52,951 nucleotides of DNA, from the NCBI GenBank assembly GCA_004335635.1, contig QAXH01004902.1, positions 66,420-119,370 on the forward strand, read 5' to 3'. The DNA is from Chloromonas sp. AAM2. Taxonomy: Eukaryota > Chlorophyta > Chlorophyceae > Chlamydomonadales > Chlamydomonadaceae. Numbering within the stretch: position 1 is the stretch's first letter; the number at the start of each line of letters is the position of its first letter. The notes under the pieces are model-generated. The model was not told the origin of the DNA. It saw nothing but the letters and a program-made list of their open reading frames with translations, and did not search any database. Made by a program: the position numbers and the translations under genes. Below are positions 22,525 to 33,603 of the stretch, in pieces.

Positions 22525-23546
22525 TGCCCAGGCAGTGCCCGCTGATCCAGTCAATCACAGGAGGGTTGGGGCGATTGGAGGCAGGCGATAATGCATATCC
22601 TGCACATACATGGGAAGAACCACAGGACACGTGAACCCGATCCCTATGAACACATGAACACATGAACTCTATCCCTATGAACACTACATGCAGCTTGCTG
22701 TACACCAGTGCATGAGGCGTGACGAAAGGCAGTGAAGCGCAGCGCATGGCGCAGAGTGGAAGTGAGTGCATGGTTGAAAGTAGTGGCTGAGCAGTATCTG
22801 CACGTATAACAAGCAGCCTTGTGACACATGCAGTGTGGCTTGGGGTCACCAGTGCGCGGGGTTCAGAGCATTTTGAACAACCTCGGCATCGCCACACCGC
22901 AAGCCCAGCAAGAGCGCTAACCTTGCTGTGAGTTTTTGGTTCCTTGTTGTAAGGTTTTGGTCAATTGGCGGAGGATTCCGCCTTCTCCCAGTGGTCGCGG
23001 CGCTGGACAAACTGCAGCTCTGCGTGGGCCTGTGTCCTGGTGGCGTATCCCACGAAAATGGCTCCCTTTACGACGCGTGACTTCTTGCAGAGCACGTGAT
23101 GTAAACGGAGACACAGCCGCCCGCGCGAGCTTGCCCACAATGGGATCTCAGACGATGATCCGGCCCGGTACTAGTTTAGACTAGGCTAGCGGGCGTTTTC
23201 CCGTTGGAACTGACGACAGTACACACACATGTACACTTACATTTGTACCTGCACATACAGCGCACTGTTGCCTTTAGCAATGCTACACATATTGAATACA
23301 TCAGGGCGAACGCCAGCAAGTCATGCAACAGGCGAGGCTGGATACTGTCCTGACCTACCCTGAGCAGCAAAAGGCAACGTTCAGGTGAAGAGAAAAGAAA
23401 GCACAAGCTGCTTGGGCCTAGTGTTACAGCTGCACACTGGCACCCACGCATCACCACTGCCTGCGCCACTGCCTACACACATTCTCTAAGTCAACATAGC
23501 TGCATGATGGCAATAGGTAGTTCTACTGATGGCGCAAAAAACAAAA

Positions 23547-23560
23547 CAGAACTGGCAAAC
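23547..23560 (-). repeat. Partial terminal repeat of the MITE-like family, right of the ankyrin gene
   Basis: CAGAACTGGCAAAC followed by a T-rich tract matches the outer 14 bases of the family terminus on the minus strand; the inner TGTCC is lost. It forms an inverted pair with 21577-21595 around the ankyrin gene. Confidence 0.55.
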
Positions 23561-23665
23561 TTTTTTCTTTTGCAGGTCTGCTATAGATACACGATGGCAC
23601 GTTTGTGCAACCAATCACAACTGAGGTAAGGACAGAGTACTCTTACAGCTGTACACTAGTACATA

Positions 23666-23670
23666 TTACA
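23666..23670 (-). terminator. Possible TGTAA polyadenylation signal of CSN5
   Basis: TGTAA, the usual green-algal poly(A) signal, occurs on the minus strand about 52 nt past the CSN5 stop, and again at 23643-23647. The motif is short and could be chance. Confidence 0.3.
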
Positions 23671-23721
23671 ACTCCAAAAAAGAACCAGGAAGCAAGAAAA
23701 ATACAGCTGCTTGAAGGCGAA

Positions 23722-26700
23722 TCACAACTCCATGCTGGCTGTTGGCACCGCGGCGGCCACAGGCTGAGGCTCCCCTGCGCCAGGAACAGCTCCCGGTCGG
23801 CACATGTGTGGGTTGCAGTTGCAGTTGAACAGCAGCTGCTTGACGATCTGGCTGCTCAGGCCCTTCAGCTGTTCGGTGGCCAGCTTGCCCGTGTCGCGGC
23901 AGATCTTCTGCAACGCGCTCTGTGAGGACAGGAACAACAAGGTGGGCGCTCAGGATAGCAACAGAGGTTTCAAGTGACGACAATTATGAGACATGAACAT
24001 GTTGATACTCATTTGCAGCAGGGCTGTCAGATGCCACGGAATCAGATGTGCACCAACCTGAGCTACCTCGAGCAACGCGGGAAGGCAGGAGATTTGTGCA
24101 TGTGCATGTGTGTGGCGAGTGCCTTGCCCATGCGCGTGTGTGTGGCGAGTGGCTTGCCCATGCGCGTGTGTGTGGCGAGTGGCTTGCCCATGCGCGTGTG
24201 TGTGGCGAGTGGCTTGCCCATGCGCATGTGTGTGGCGAGTGGCTTGCCCATGCGCATGTNNNNNNNNNNNNNNNNNNNNNNNNNNNNNNNNNNNNNNNNN
24301 NNNNNNNNNNNNNNNNNNNNNNNNNNNNNNNNNNNNNNNNNNNNNNNNNNNNNNNNNNNNNNNNNNNNNNNNNNNNNNNNNNNNNNNNNNNNNNNNNNNN
24401 NNNNNNNNNNNNNNNNNNNNNNNNNNNNNNNNNNNNNNNNNNNNNNNNNNNNNNNNNNNNNNNNNNNNNNNNNNNNNNNNNNNNNNNNNNNNNNNNNNNN
24501 NNNNNNNNNNNNNNNNNNNNNNNNNNNNNNNNNNNNNNNNNNNNNNNNNNNNNNNNNNNNNNNNNNNNNNNNNNNNNNNGCGAGTGGCTTGCCCATGCGC
24601 ATGTGTGTGGCGAGTGGCTTGCCCATGCGCATGTGTGTGGCGAGTGGCTTGCCCATGCGCATGTGTGTGGCGAGTGGCTTGCCCATGCGCATGTGTGTGG
24701 CGAGTGGCTTGCCCATGCGCATGTGTGTGCGGAGTGGCTTGCCCATGCGCATGTGTGTGGCGAGTGGCTTGCCCGTGCGCATGTGTGTGCCGAGTGGCTT
24801 GCCCATGCCAGGGCAGATCCGCTGATGAGAACCAGCAAACGCAAGGCATTCTGAACCACAAGCATATTGAGAAATACCCGACACTCTAAACACACTTAAG
24901 ACACAACCAACCAAACACCGGGAAGCAGAGCCGCAAGGTGACAGATAGCCCCACACTCACGTCTTCAGCAGTCCCGCTCTTCTTGCTCTTATCCGAGGGC
25001 CCTGCCACCATGTGCCTGCATGCAAACGCGAACAGGTGGTGGTTGATATCAGTCTTGCCCACGTGCCTCAAATGCCATCATGTTGTATGCATCCTGATAC
25101 TAATGGTCATTGAACATTCACAGAACCAACGACATGCAAAATGCGAATCAACGGAATGAATGCAAGTTCTCAACATGCACTCCTGATCAACTGTGCCGTG
25201 TCATGCACACTCCTCCATGCACACTCCTCCATGCACACTCCTCCATGCACACTCCTCCATGCACACTTGCCTGCCCATGCGACCAGCACCCGTCATTTGC
25301 TGCTCTGCATGCTCCAGCTTCTCACCAATGTCTACCACCTGCATGAAGATGACACGTGAAAATGACATGTGAAGATGACAGGACGTAGGGGGTCAGTGAG
25401 GGCGTCGACGATAACTGTAATCCCTATATTGACATTGCAAGAAAACTACTGTCAAACCACCCTAAACCGTACACGCCTTTCTCATCCCAGGTGCCTCAAG
25501 AAATGCACTTAGCACACTTTTGTAAACATAGACTCTGACTGGAAATTTGCAGGTGTGAGGAGCTTACCTTTGAAATAAAACAATAGCAGGTGGGCATGCA
25601 ACATCACATAGCTAGCTGTGACTCCTATACTGATAGTGAAACATTGACGACAGCAGGTGCGTACGGCGAACCCCCTCCCAGCTGTGATCCCTTACCTGTC
25701 CGATGGCAAACTCCCGGTTGGCCAGCAGGGGGTTAGCGCTGAGTGTTGACACCCAGTACTTGTTCCATAACAGGTCCAACATGTGCGAGTCCGTGGATGA
25801 CTTGAAAAAACTGACGTCCAAGGAGTAGTACTGCACGTGAGGCACGTGGGGATGCAAGGGCTTGGATAGGTACCTAAACACTGACAACGTTGGGCTCTCC
25901 ACTTTGGAACGCTATTCTCTCGATTTCGTCAGCCTTCTTGCGACCAGCATGCGCACGAGGCAAGCCCAGCCTCATGCTTTTAACCCTTGGCACGCGATGC
26001 TGACTCAATTGTAAACACTTAGGCGGCACGGATAGCACGTGCTAAGGCGGTTGCGCCGGTATTGGAGGCAACTTGGGGGGCACCCAAGCGATAGGCTCTT
26101 GTGGCAGTGACCAGGTTGTCTGGCAGCGCTCATCATGCCGCAATGTTCAACACGCACCTGTGTTCAATCAATGCATCTCTTCCCCAGCATACCAATTCAC
26201 TTGTCTGAGTAGCCTACACTGCATGCGTGAACGTCATAGCACTGTATGGTTTGCAAGCACTGTGCCTCTCGCACTTCGCATGCCGCCATTGTCTGCTTAC
26301 CTGCTTTGCGTGCACGCCGAAGTCCTCAATCTTGGATAAAGGGATCGTCTGGTACTCGGATGGACCCTCGTCAGGCGGCCTGAACAAGGATATGGCATGC
26401 AAACCTTGTACTTGGTTACGAGTACTTCTACGTTCTATTGTACTTGTTAGACGTGCTGTGAAACCAGCGTACCGCATGCAACTAAAACAGGCGTCCAGGA
26501 ACAGGAAATGCAGACAGCCCTCCAGGAAGAGGGTGACGTTGCAAAACGAACATGGATTAGTCCAGTATCCCCTCGGAGTGTAACCCGTTACGGAGTTTTC
26601 GTTTTTGTTGAATCCTGAACCTTCTTATTATTCTGATCAAAGAAAGCAGCGCAACGAGACACGGGCATGAAGCAAGTCAAGGATCGCTCCCAGGTACAAT

Positions 26701-28807
26701 TGGCCACGGAGTGCTACTACTCATTTGCATCCCTCGGGGTGCGTGCAGAAGGCTGATTGTTGTGGCATGTCATTTTGAATTCGTGCTTCAACGAATTTGT
26801 TTGCTTTTATTTCACCACTCTCTAAAGCAGTTGCACACGCCCTGCCCTCCCTCCCCTCCCTGCTCTGTGCCTGTACCCACTCACTTGTACCCTTCAGGGT
26901 AAGTGCGGAATGCCCCTATCTCCACCTTTCCGCTGGCCATGGTGCGCACCGGGTCGACCACAATCGCTAGCCACGGCTCCTGCAAATCAGCAACCGCAAC
27001 CAGTGCGGCTTCTTGGCTTGCTTGCTGATTGTCAGGCGCGTAATGCTTGGAAAGGTAAAGTGTCTAGCTGCAGTACATGGGGTTGAACCATGATAAGCCA
27101 TGTAGGGTTAGTCCGCCATCCTAGAGCATTCAGCAGCCTTTACCTTGCACAAATCGCGACTGCTATCTTGACGTCATGCTCATGTATACAAACTCAGCCA
27201 CTGTGCTGAAGTTGACAAGTGTGCTGCTTGTTTCCCTCCCGCTTCTACCCTCTTTGTGAGCAATTAGCCTCTTGCCGTGCAATCACGACTACCACCACCA
27301 CCACCAGCACGACAGGCAACCCCGGCCTCTTACTTGAAACTGTTGGTTGAGCATCTGTGTTGAGCAGTCGATGCCCGACAGCCAGCAGCCGTACCCCGGG
27401 TGGCTGTGGTACCAGCCCACCACATTCTCCGGCCGGTGCACCTTCTTGTTCGTGTCGGCAAAGTCCACCATGTACTCATAAGCCTCGGCCTGTGTTGAGC
27501 ACATGATGAGCACGTGTCAGGCAGACGTCTGGCATCATTGTGCTGCCACATGCCGACCGGTAGTGTGTATCTGTTACTGTGACGGTTGCTGTTTGCCATG
27601 TTGTTGTGTGCTGGTTTGGCAATGAGCTAGCACTCTGTTGCGTCCAGGGAAGCTGTCACAGGCTGGCGGATAACCCGGCATGGGATGTGTACCACCCTGT
27701 ACTACCCTGGAGCCGACATGTGACCGCCCCGTGATGACATGTGGTGTGACCGTGGTGATGACATGTGGTGTGACCGCCCCGTGATGACATGTGGTGTGAC
27801 CGTGGTGATGACATGTGGTGTGACCGCACCGTGATGACATGTGGTGTGACCATGGTGATGATAGTGCCTAACGTTTGAAGTAAGGTTGGATGCTTGACCT
27901 GATGTGGCCGCTGAGGTCCGCACATGCTGCGCCTGACGGCTATCATTTGAATGATTGGTCGATTGAAACCCCTGCCGCTCTTGCTCCCGACAGTCCTCCT
28001 TGGTATGAAGGCATGAAAAAGAGACAAGTCATTCAAAGGCCATTCTGACTAAGGGCCGATCTCGTTTTTACCTGCGCATTCACTCTTGTCTCTGTGCCTT
28101 CCACTGGCAAGGCAAAGCTGTCTATGACGATGAAAGTGTCGCCCAGTATCTTGCCTTGCATCATGCCCATCACCTGTGTAATGGAAAGAATCACGACTGT
28201 ATGGTCACGTAGCTGCAAATGCTACGGTGAAATGACCATTGTCAAACAGCAAATGCCACCCTTGATGCTGGGTTGTAAGCAGCCGGCAAATACCAGCCAT
28301 GGGGTTAGTCAGGTTGCAGTAGGCGCTGCTTGCACCCAAAAGAAATCGTGATCGTGTCTTGGGTTTCTTTGTGATGTTCATGGTTCGTACCTCCAAGTTA
28401 CCACCTGATCGTGCATGCATGGCGATCTTGAGCAAGGCCAAGGCAGACATTCTCACGCTGCGTAGTGTTGCAGGCAACATGCTTACACCATGCACGGGCC
28501 TTGACCCATGCTTGAGCCATGCATGAAGTTGGCCAGAGTGGGGTGTGCTAGTTGCGGACATACGACAAGGTCGGGCGTGGAGGCAAGCGCCTGTGCTGCA
28601 TGGAAGCACAGCGCCTGGAGAAAACGTGTGTATGCGTACATGCATGCAAGGCACTCACTGCTTGAAGAAATGTGGATCTTTGCTCCATGGTCGCTGGGAC
28701 TGAATCGCCTTCTGCTCTTGATCGTTGTATTGAAATAATGCATCAACTGCCTCAGCTTGTTGTACTTGTGTAACGTTGTTCTCCAGCTCCCAGCGCGCGC
28801 GAGCCAT
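23722..28807 (-). CDS. CSN5: COP9 signalosome subunit 5 (JAMM metalloprotease), 10 exons
   Basis: Catalytic subunit of the COP9 signalosome, which removes NEDD8/RUB from cullins. Exons in coding order: 28659-28807, 28391-28457, 28072-28173, 27334-27489, 26885-26979, 26301-26379, 25696-25830, 25290-25338, 24961-25001, 23722-23919. They total 1071 nt, 356 residues, typical for the family. The zinc site is complete: E72, then H134-S-H136 and D147 within [14 protein letters not shown]. Conserved blocks include [16 protein letters not shown] (exon 2), [17 protein letters not shown] (exon 3), [15 protein letters not shown] (exon 5), [15 protein letters not shown] (exon 6) and [11 protein letters not shown] (exon 7). 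The boundary of exons 8 and 9, in the variable linker, was chosen to keep frame and is less certain. The last exon encodes the helix [16 protein letters not shown] and a short cysteine-containing tail. The gene is divergent from the deaminase gene. Confidence 0.93.
24110..24810. repeat. 30-bp minisatellite with assembly gap in CSN5 intron 9
   Basis: The unit is GTGTGTGGCGAGTGGCTTGC plus CCATGCGCAT. Five or so units precede and about eight follow a 320-base run of N (24260-24579). Single-base variants occur (GCGCGTG/GCGCATG, CGAG/GGAG). The N run looks like a sizing or collapse gap, so the true copy number is unknown. Open frames through it are an effect of the 30-bp period, not coding. Confidence 0.92.
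25205..25265. repeat. 15-bp tandem repeat in CSN5 intron 8
   Basis: About four copies of CACACTCCTCCATG, spaced 15 bp, lie just inside the intron between exons 8 and 9. Confidence 0.85.
27714..27864. repeat. ~25-bp minisatellite in CSN5 intron 4
   Basis: About six copies of GATGACATGTGGTGTGACCG, with alternating linkers CCCCGT and TGGT, lie in the intron between exons 3 and 4 near the acceptor-side half. It is non-coding. Confidence 0.85.
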
Positions 28808-29105
28808 GCTTGATTCACCTGCCATCGCCCTGATCTGCGTGGTGTGCTAGTTGATGTTCGGACCACCAGCAATTTGGGTGCAAGTTTGACCCAGATTCCT
28901 GGTCGTGAAATGACCACGTAAGAATTGGGGTGGTCGTCCGTGCAATACAGCTCTGCGCGATCCATCAGGGTTTTTTGCCATCCACCACCATCATTGAGTG
29001 AGAAATTGAGCCCACCTTCGAGCACATTGATGCCTCAGCGCTGGAACCTTGTGCAACACAACGTCTGCAATTCACACGTACTGGTTGCGCCAAAGCCAAC
29101 CCTAC
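28808..29105. promoter_or_regulatory. Shared divergent promoter region, CSN5 / deaminase
   Basis: The two start codons face away from each other with only 298 bp between them, so both promoters and 5' UTRs must fit here. No TATA box or known element stands out. The role is inferred from the layout. Confidence 0.55.
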
Positions 29106-31585
29106 ATGGAGAATGCAGATGTAAACATGCAAGATGCTGCTGGCCAAGCAACGGCACTGGCAGGCCAACCACAGGCGCATGCAGGCAGCTGGACCGGGCC
29201 ACCAGGAGTGCAGTTGCCCATCATGACACCTAAGGACCTCAATTTATTCGGATGGCATTATGACAACAATCTGTCCGCCGATGACAACTTCTCAGACTTA
29301 GCTCTGGCCATTTCCCGGAATTCCTTGTGTGAAGGCGGCCACATGGGGTGAGAGGTTGGCTACCAGGTTCATTCTCAAGGTTACACAGCTTGCGTTCAAC
29401 TCGATTCATGCACACATCCCACCTTTGAAACGAAAGGCGTGCACTGATAGAAAGAGCTCATATCAAGGGACCCCACATGCCTGAATATGAATGCTAGCAA
29501 GACATACACTGGACAAGGTCGGATACCCTACCAACCGCTTTGAGCAGAAAATGCACGCACCTCTCACGCCTCTTGCCTCATCACGTGCGTGTGGCATGCA
29601 TGTGTGCAGGTGTGTATTTGTTCAGTCGGGTGTAACCGACTCCCAACCACCTGAAACAGGAGCTCCACAAGCCCGGCCAGTCATATTAGCCATCAACTCT
29701 ACGTTGTATGATTTGGCCAGCTTCAAGTCAGATGTCCATGCGGAGCAGAACGGCATCAGCGCTGCAGCTAGGGTTGGCATGAGCCTGCAGGGCGCCAGCG
29801 TCTACATTACCATGCCACCATGCAGGTAGGCGTCAAGTAGTTAGACAGTCAGTCGTCTGTTGGCAGTTAGTTGGTTGGTTTGTGAGTTGGTGGGGTTGGG
29901 TTGTTGGCTACAGACTCGTCACGGTGCAGGAAAAAAATAGATAAGCTCAAGAAAGAAAGGGATACCAGGCGAATGTAGCGGAGGTTTTCACATGTGTGTT
30001 CCTTCCAAGAGCCTCAAGTTTATTCAGATAGGCTCTATGGGCTCTACGAGATGCGGTTTTGTTGTTTGCTGAGAAGCAGGTGCTGAAGCAAATGTTGGGA
30101 GTGATGGGGCACTGTATGTCAGCCTATCTCAGTCTTCACACATGCCTCACATCTGCACTCCAGCAATCAAGACTCCTCATCAATGCAGCTTTGAATTCAG
30201 CACCATGTTCACTTCCCTGCATGCGCCGTCATTGTTATGCAGGTGCTGCTTCGGTCTTCTCCAAGCGGCAGGGGTGAAGCGAGTGGTGCACAGAAAGCGA
30301 GCAATTCTGCCAGAAATGCTCGAGGCAGCTGCCCGACTGGACATCACTCTTGTAGCAAACACTGCCAAACCGGTGAGTGTGAGATTTGTCCTGTCACCTC
30401 ACGAAGGAAGAGGAAGAACACACATGATAGGTGGATATTTATGCGGGAAACTGAAGGGCAATTTGCATTGTACCAGTATGCACATATGGGTCACATCAGT
30501 CTAACACAAACAAGGCATCGTCAGTTGACAGTTGTTAGTTGTGCCTATCACGTGGGAGGCTTTTACAGCTCATGCACCATGATGCCAGGGCCATGACCCT
30601 ACTGCCGTGCGCAGAATGGAGAGCATTGACTACCTGCTGGAATGCCCGCAATTGTGTTTCGGAGTGTTGACGGTGCAAAATGGTGTGGCGATCTCTGCCG
30701 AATTGACGGCGATAAATTGTCATGAATAAATGACAATGAGTCTTGGTGTGCTCTTGTGGTGTTCAGGAGGAGGACCTGTCTCTACAGCGGGTGAAGCAGC
30801 TGTGGACGGCCTACCAGGAAGAGGACCCGGAACGCACGGCCAAAGTCAGTGCCGCGTGCGTCTCATTAGCCAACAGTGCCATGCCAAAATCATCATTGCA
30901 TTTGGTCATGTGCCTGCACATTTGCTGCCGCTGCCCGCCGCCACATCACCATGTGTATAGCAACAGTTTCAACTCGCCCGCAGCCACACACAACATGCCC
31001 ATCACCATTGCGAACCGGTCATTCCTTACAAGATACCCGTGACGTCGCACCTGTCTCAGTACCCTGTAGAAGCTCGCTTGCTCAGGGCATTGTTAGCATG
31101 ACACTTGATCTGAAGCCAGGTTGTACTTTGCACCCCTGTACTTGGAGTGGTCCCGATGGCTTTCTGGGAGGACTGTGCCACTTGCGGCGCCCTTAGCGAC
31201 AGCCATGTTGCCGATGCCCGTCAAATCACAATAAACGCTCGTCGATGATCAGAGCGCCAGAGTTTGCGATCGTCTGATCACGATGCTTCTAATCATGTGT
31301 GGTTTGCAATCATGCAATACTGCTTGTACTACTATTACTAACACTACTAATACTAACCATAATCATGATAACTAAGACAGAGACAACGAAACCGACAATG
31401 ATAATGATAATGATAACAACGTATTAATGTTACTGTTGTCGCACGATGCGCAGGAGCTGGCCGAGGCCAAGGCGCACGCGCAGCAGGTGAAGGCCATCAA
31501 AAAGCGCAAGGCGCAACGGACTGCGGAGCGGACGGCAAAACCAGGGGAAAACCGAGTCAAGCTGCCGCCCTGTGACAGCGAGTAG
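29106..31585 (+). CDS. Zinc-dependent cytidine/deoxycytidylate-type deaminase, 5 exons
   Basis: Exons 29106-29347, 29610-29825, 30243-30372, 30767-30844 and 31454-31585 total 798 nt, 265 residues, with all phases consistent. The deaminase zinc site is present: HAE at 124-126 (DVHAEQNG) and PCRCC with Cys152 and Cys155, the PCxxC pattern. The second cysteine ligand is supplied only after splicing of exons 2 and 3. Upstream, SLCEGGHMGCVFVQ and RPVILAINS form the strand region usual in dCMP/cytidine deaminases. C-terminal to the domain is a charged segment (EEDPERTAKELAEAKAHAQQ) and a basic tail (KKRKAQRTAERTAKP), probably helical. Substrate could be dCMP, cytidine or another base; it is not fixed by the sequence. 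The start is the first in-frame ATG. The gene is divergent from CSN5. Confidence 0.82.
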
Positions 31586-31841
31586 GATGTTCCCTGTATG
31601 TTTGCACGACTGTCTTATCTGTCGTACTTCAATAGTTTGACTTGACAACTTAATCCATTACCAAGCCACAGCACAGTATGTTCATGTTGCCATCGCAAGA
31701 CACCTGTGGCATCTTCTCGTCGGCAAGAATCAACACCTGTCAACTTTAGATGCACCTATCGCTCACCACCTATCGTTCCGGACGCTCTTCCTTGTGTGGC
31801 CACCGACACTGAATGGCAATATTTTCTCACCATTTACCGTG

Positions 31842-32265
31842 CTACGTGAAACCGCGGCGTTTTATGGATGCAATCAGACGGATATGGCATTTGAAAGACA
31901 ATGAATATTGAGAGACGCAGGCGGAGGCCCAGGCTTCTGGAGACTTGCCATCTTCAAAAAGCATTAGAAACAATTTCCCCAGAAGGGGAGCTAAAACGTG
32001 AACCTCGGGACCACTACCGTCAACAGTTGGGCGAGAAGCATATTTCAGAAAAGGCGCAAAAACGCCATCTACTCCTGGTGCGGTGCCCGCATTCATGCCA
32101 GACAGGGCCTGCTTCTCAGCCGCTCCACCCACTACAGGTGCCTCATACCCCGAAGTGCCACCTTTGAAAAGCTGAGAAATATGTTGCTGCCATTCATCTT
32201 TCGTGACCAGGGTCACCTTCTGAGCATTTTTCTTCAGAAATCCTTTGATAGCCTGGTCTGATTTA
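31842..32265 (-). pseudogene. Fragment of a non-LTR retrotransposon reverse transcriptase ORF
   Basis: The minus-strand frame reads DEWQQHISQLFKGG, then GTAPGVDGVFAPFLKYA, VLAPLLGKLFLMLFEDGKSP and EAW. This is the pattern just N-terminal to and entering the reverse-transcriptase domain of LINE-type elements (PGxDGxxxxFLK, LxxLFxxxxxxGxxPxxW). Similarity stops soon after EAW, where the frame runs into unrelated residues and a stop. No catalytic YADD box or endonuclease is seen. It is a decayed fragment; frames at 32353-32618 (-) may be upstream remains but are unrecognised. Confidence 0.7.
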
Positions 32266-33301
32266 ACTGCGAGAGAAACTCCTCAGATCGTTGCTTGCGG
32301 TCCTTTTGGTCCGCACCTCCACCATTACTATCACGATGTGTCGCAATCCCCTTCACTTGTAGGTTGGACGGGCTGGAGACCCTCCCCTCTTGTGAATTTG
32401 CTCGAATGAATTCTGTAGAGCTTCTTCGGATCCTATGTCCAAATTTGATTTGAATGACAAATGGATGTCAAAACCACATCCCGGACCTGTGAGGCCACAT
32501 GTACCCAAATCAGCCATTCTTTGTAACGGTGGTTGGCTGTTGGCCAGTCTCCTGCCAGTGACGTTTCCAACCAGTTTGACATGACATCTCTGACGTATAC
32601 AAAGCATTTGTCAATCATGTCAGAAATGGATATGGTGTGGTTTTCCCATTCTCGGCCGTCTGTCGTTTTGATGTTTCAGATCATGATGTCTGGAAGCTGG
32701 TGCTGGCAAGTTTGCTATCCATCAATTCATCATTCAGCCTCAGTTTTTGTTTTACCGCGTAAGGGTATGGCATGAACCTGTATAATCTTGAGGAGCAGTC
32801 AGATATATGATTAGTTTTACAGTATAGTAGCCTGTATGCTGAATGCCAACCCACCACAAGCGACTCTGAAGCTAGTCACACGGCTCAGTCACAGAAACTG
32901 CAGACATCAAGGTGTGAAAGCAGCTCTTGGCTTTGCAACGGATACAGACCATAGTGCGCGTCCGAAGTACGACAACAATCCCACCGCTCGGTTTTCGCAT
33001 CTGAACTCATGCAGATAGTCCTGCAGAAACTTGGTTTGCCAGCCTGAATCAAGCCAGCTATACATACATACGTCCGACAGTACACACCACAATCGGTTCT
33101 AGTACCACTGATAGGCAGGCAAAGCATCACACGCAAATGCGGCACCCATTGTAACGTACTGTGGCTCTCGGGACACACAGACAGAGATGGCACAGATCAT
33201 TAGCACACACGTGATGCTCCTGGCAGGCCGCTGTCCTGAGCAAAGCTGCTCTGACCAAAGATAGCCGAGTCAACAATGAGCAACAACACACAGCAGCCAG
33301 C

Positions 33302-33603
33302 AAAAAAAATAAGTTTGCCGGTTCTGGGACAGTTTCGTGGGATGACTGCTGTTGCGTACGGACAGTGGACATTGTGAAGCAGAACCTCTGTAAAGGTGTT
33401 TGGTTCTATGCTTTGTCCCAGCAGGGTTGACAGTCGCTACCGTCTACCAACACACACATCAGCACCATGGTGTGACAGTGACAGATAACATTCACACAGC
33501 CCAATCATACACGACAACTCTGAACCATGATACCACTTAACAAACACACGGGCTCCAGCGCCAGATTCAGGAATTGTCCCAGAACTGGCAAACTTCTTTT
33601 TTT
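33302..33603. mobile_element. MITE-like element with ~30-bp terminal inverted repeats
   Basis: The left end is AAAAAAAATAAGTTTGCCGG then TTCTGGGACA; the right end is TGTCCCAGAACTGGCAAAC then a T run. Core termini are 33313-33331 and 33575-33593. The internal ~240 bp has no coding capacity. Its right two-thirds (33409-33574) matches, reverse-complemented, the truncated copy at 20711-20911. Size and structure fit a non-autonomous DNA transposon. Flanking target-site duplications were not resolved. Confidence 0.8.

Larger units (their letters stand above)
22525..23721. other. Intergenic between the ankyrin gene and CSN5
   Basis: No gene is recognised. A GC-richer patch at 22920-23180 has open frames on both strands but no similarity I can name. 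A short copy of the dispersed repeat (23343-23379, minus orientation) and a partial MITE-family terminus (23547-23560, minus) lie here. The CSN5 3' UTR should occupy the right end. Confidence 0.5.

Noticed and set aside
22917..23184. GC-rich open frames on both strands upstream of the ankyrin gene
   Set aside because: Arginine-rich translations in several frames are expected from base composition; no similarity or consistent splice sites.
24110..24810. CRISPR-like array
   Set aside because: The repeats are contiguous with no unique spacers, and the genome is eukaryotic.
23950..24956. Long overlapping open frames of 260-300 codons on both strands through the CSN5 intron
   Set aside because: They arise from the 30-bp repeat, a multiple of three without stops in several frames, and include 320 unknown bases.
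27574..28036. Histidine-rich frame ([13 protein letters not shown]) in CSN5 intron
   Set aside because: Translation of the ~25-bp minisatellite between exons that splice cleanly.
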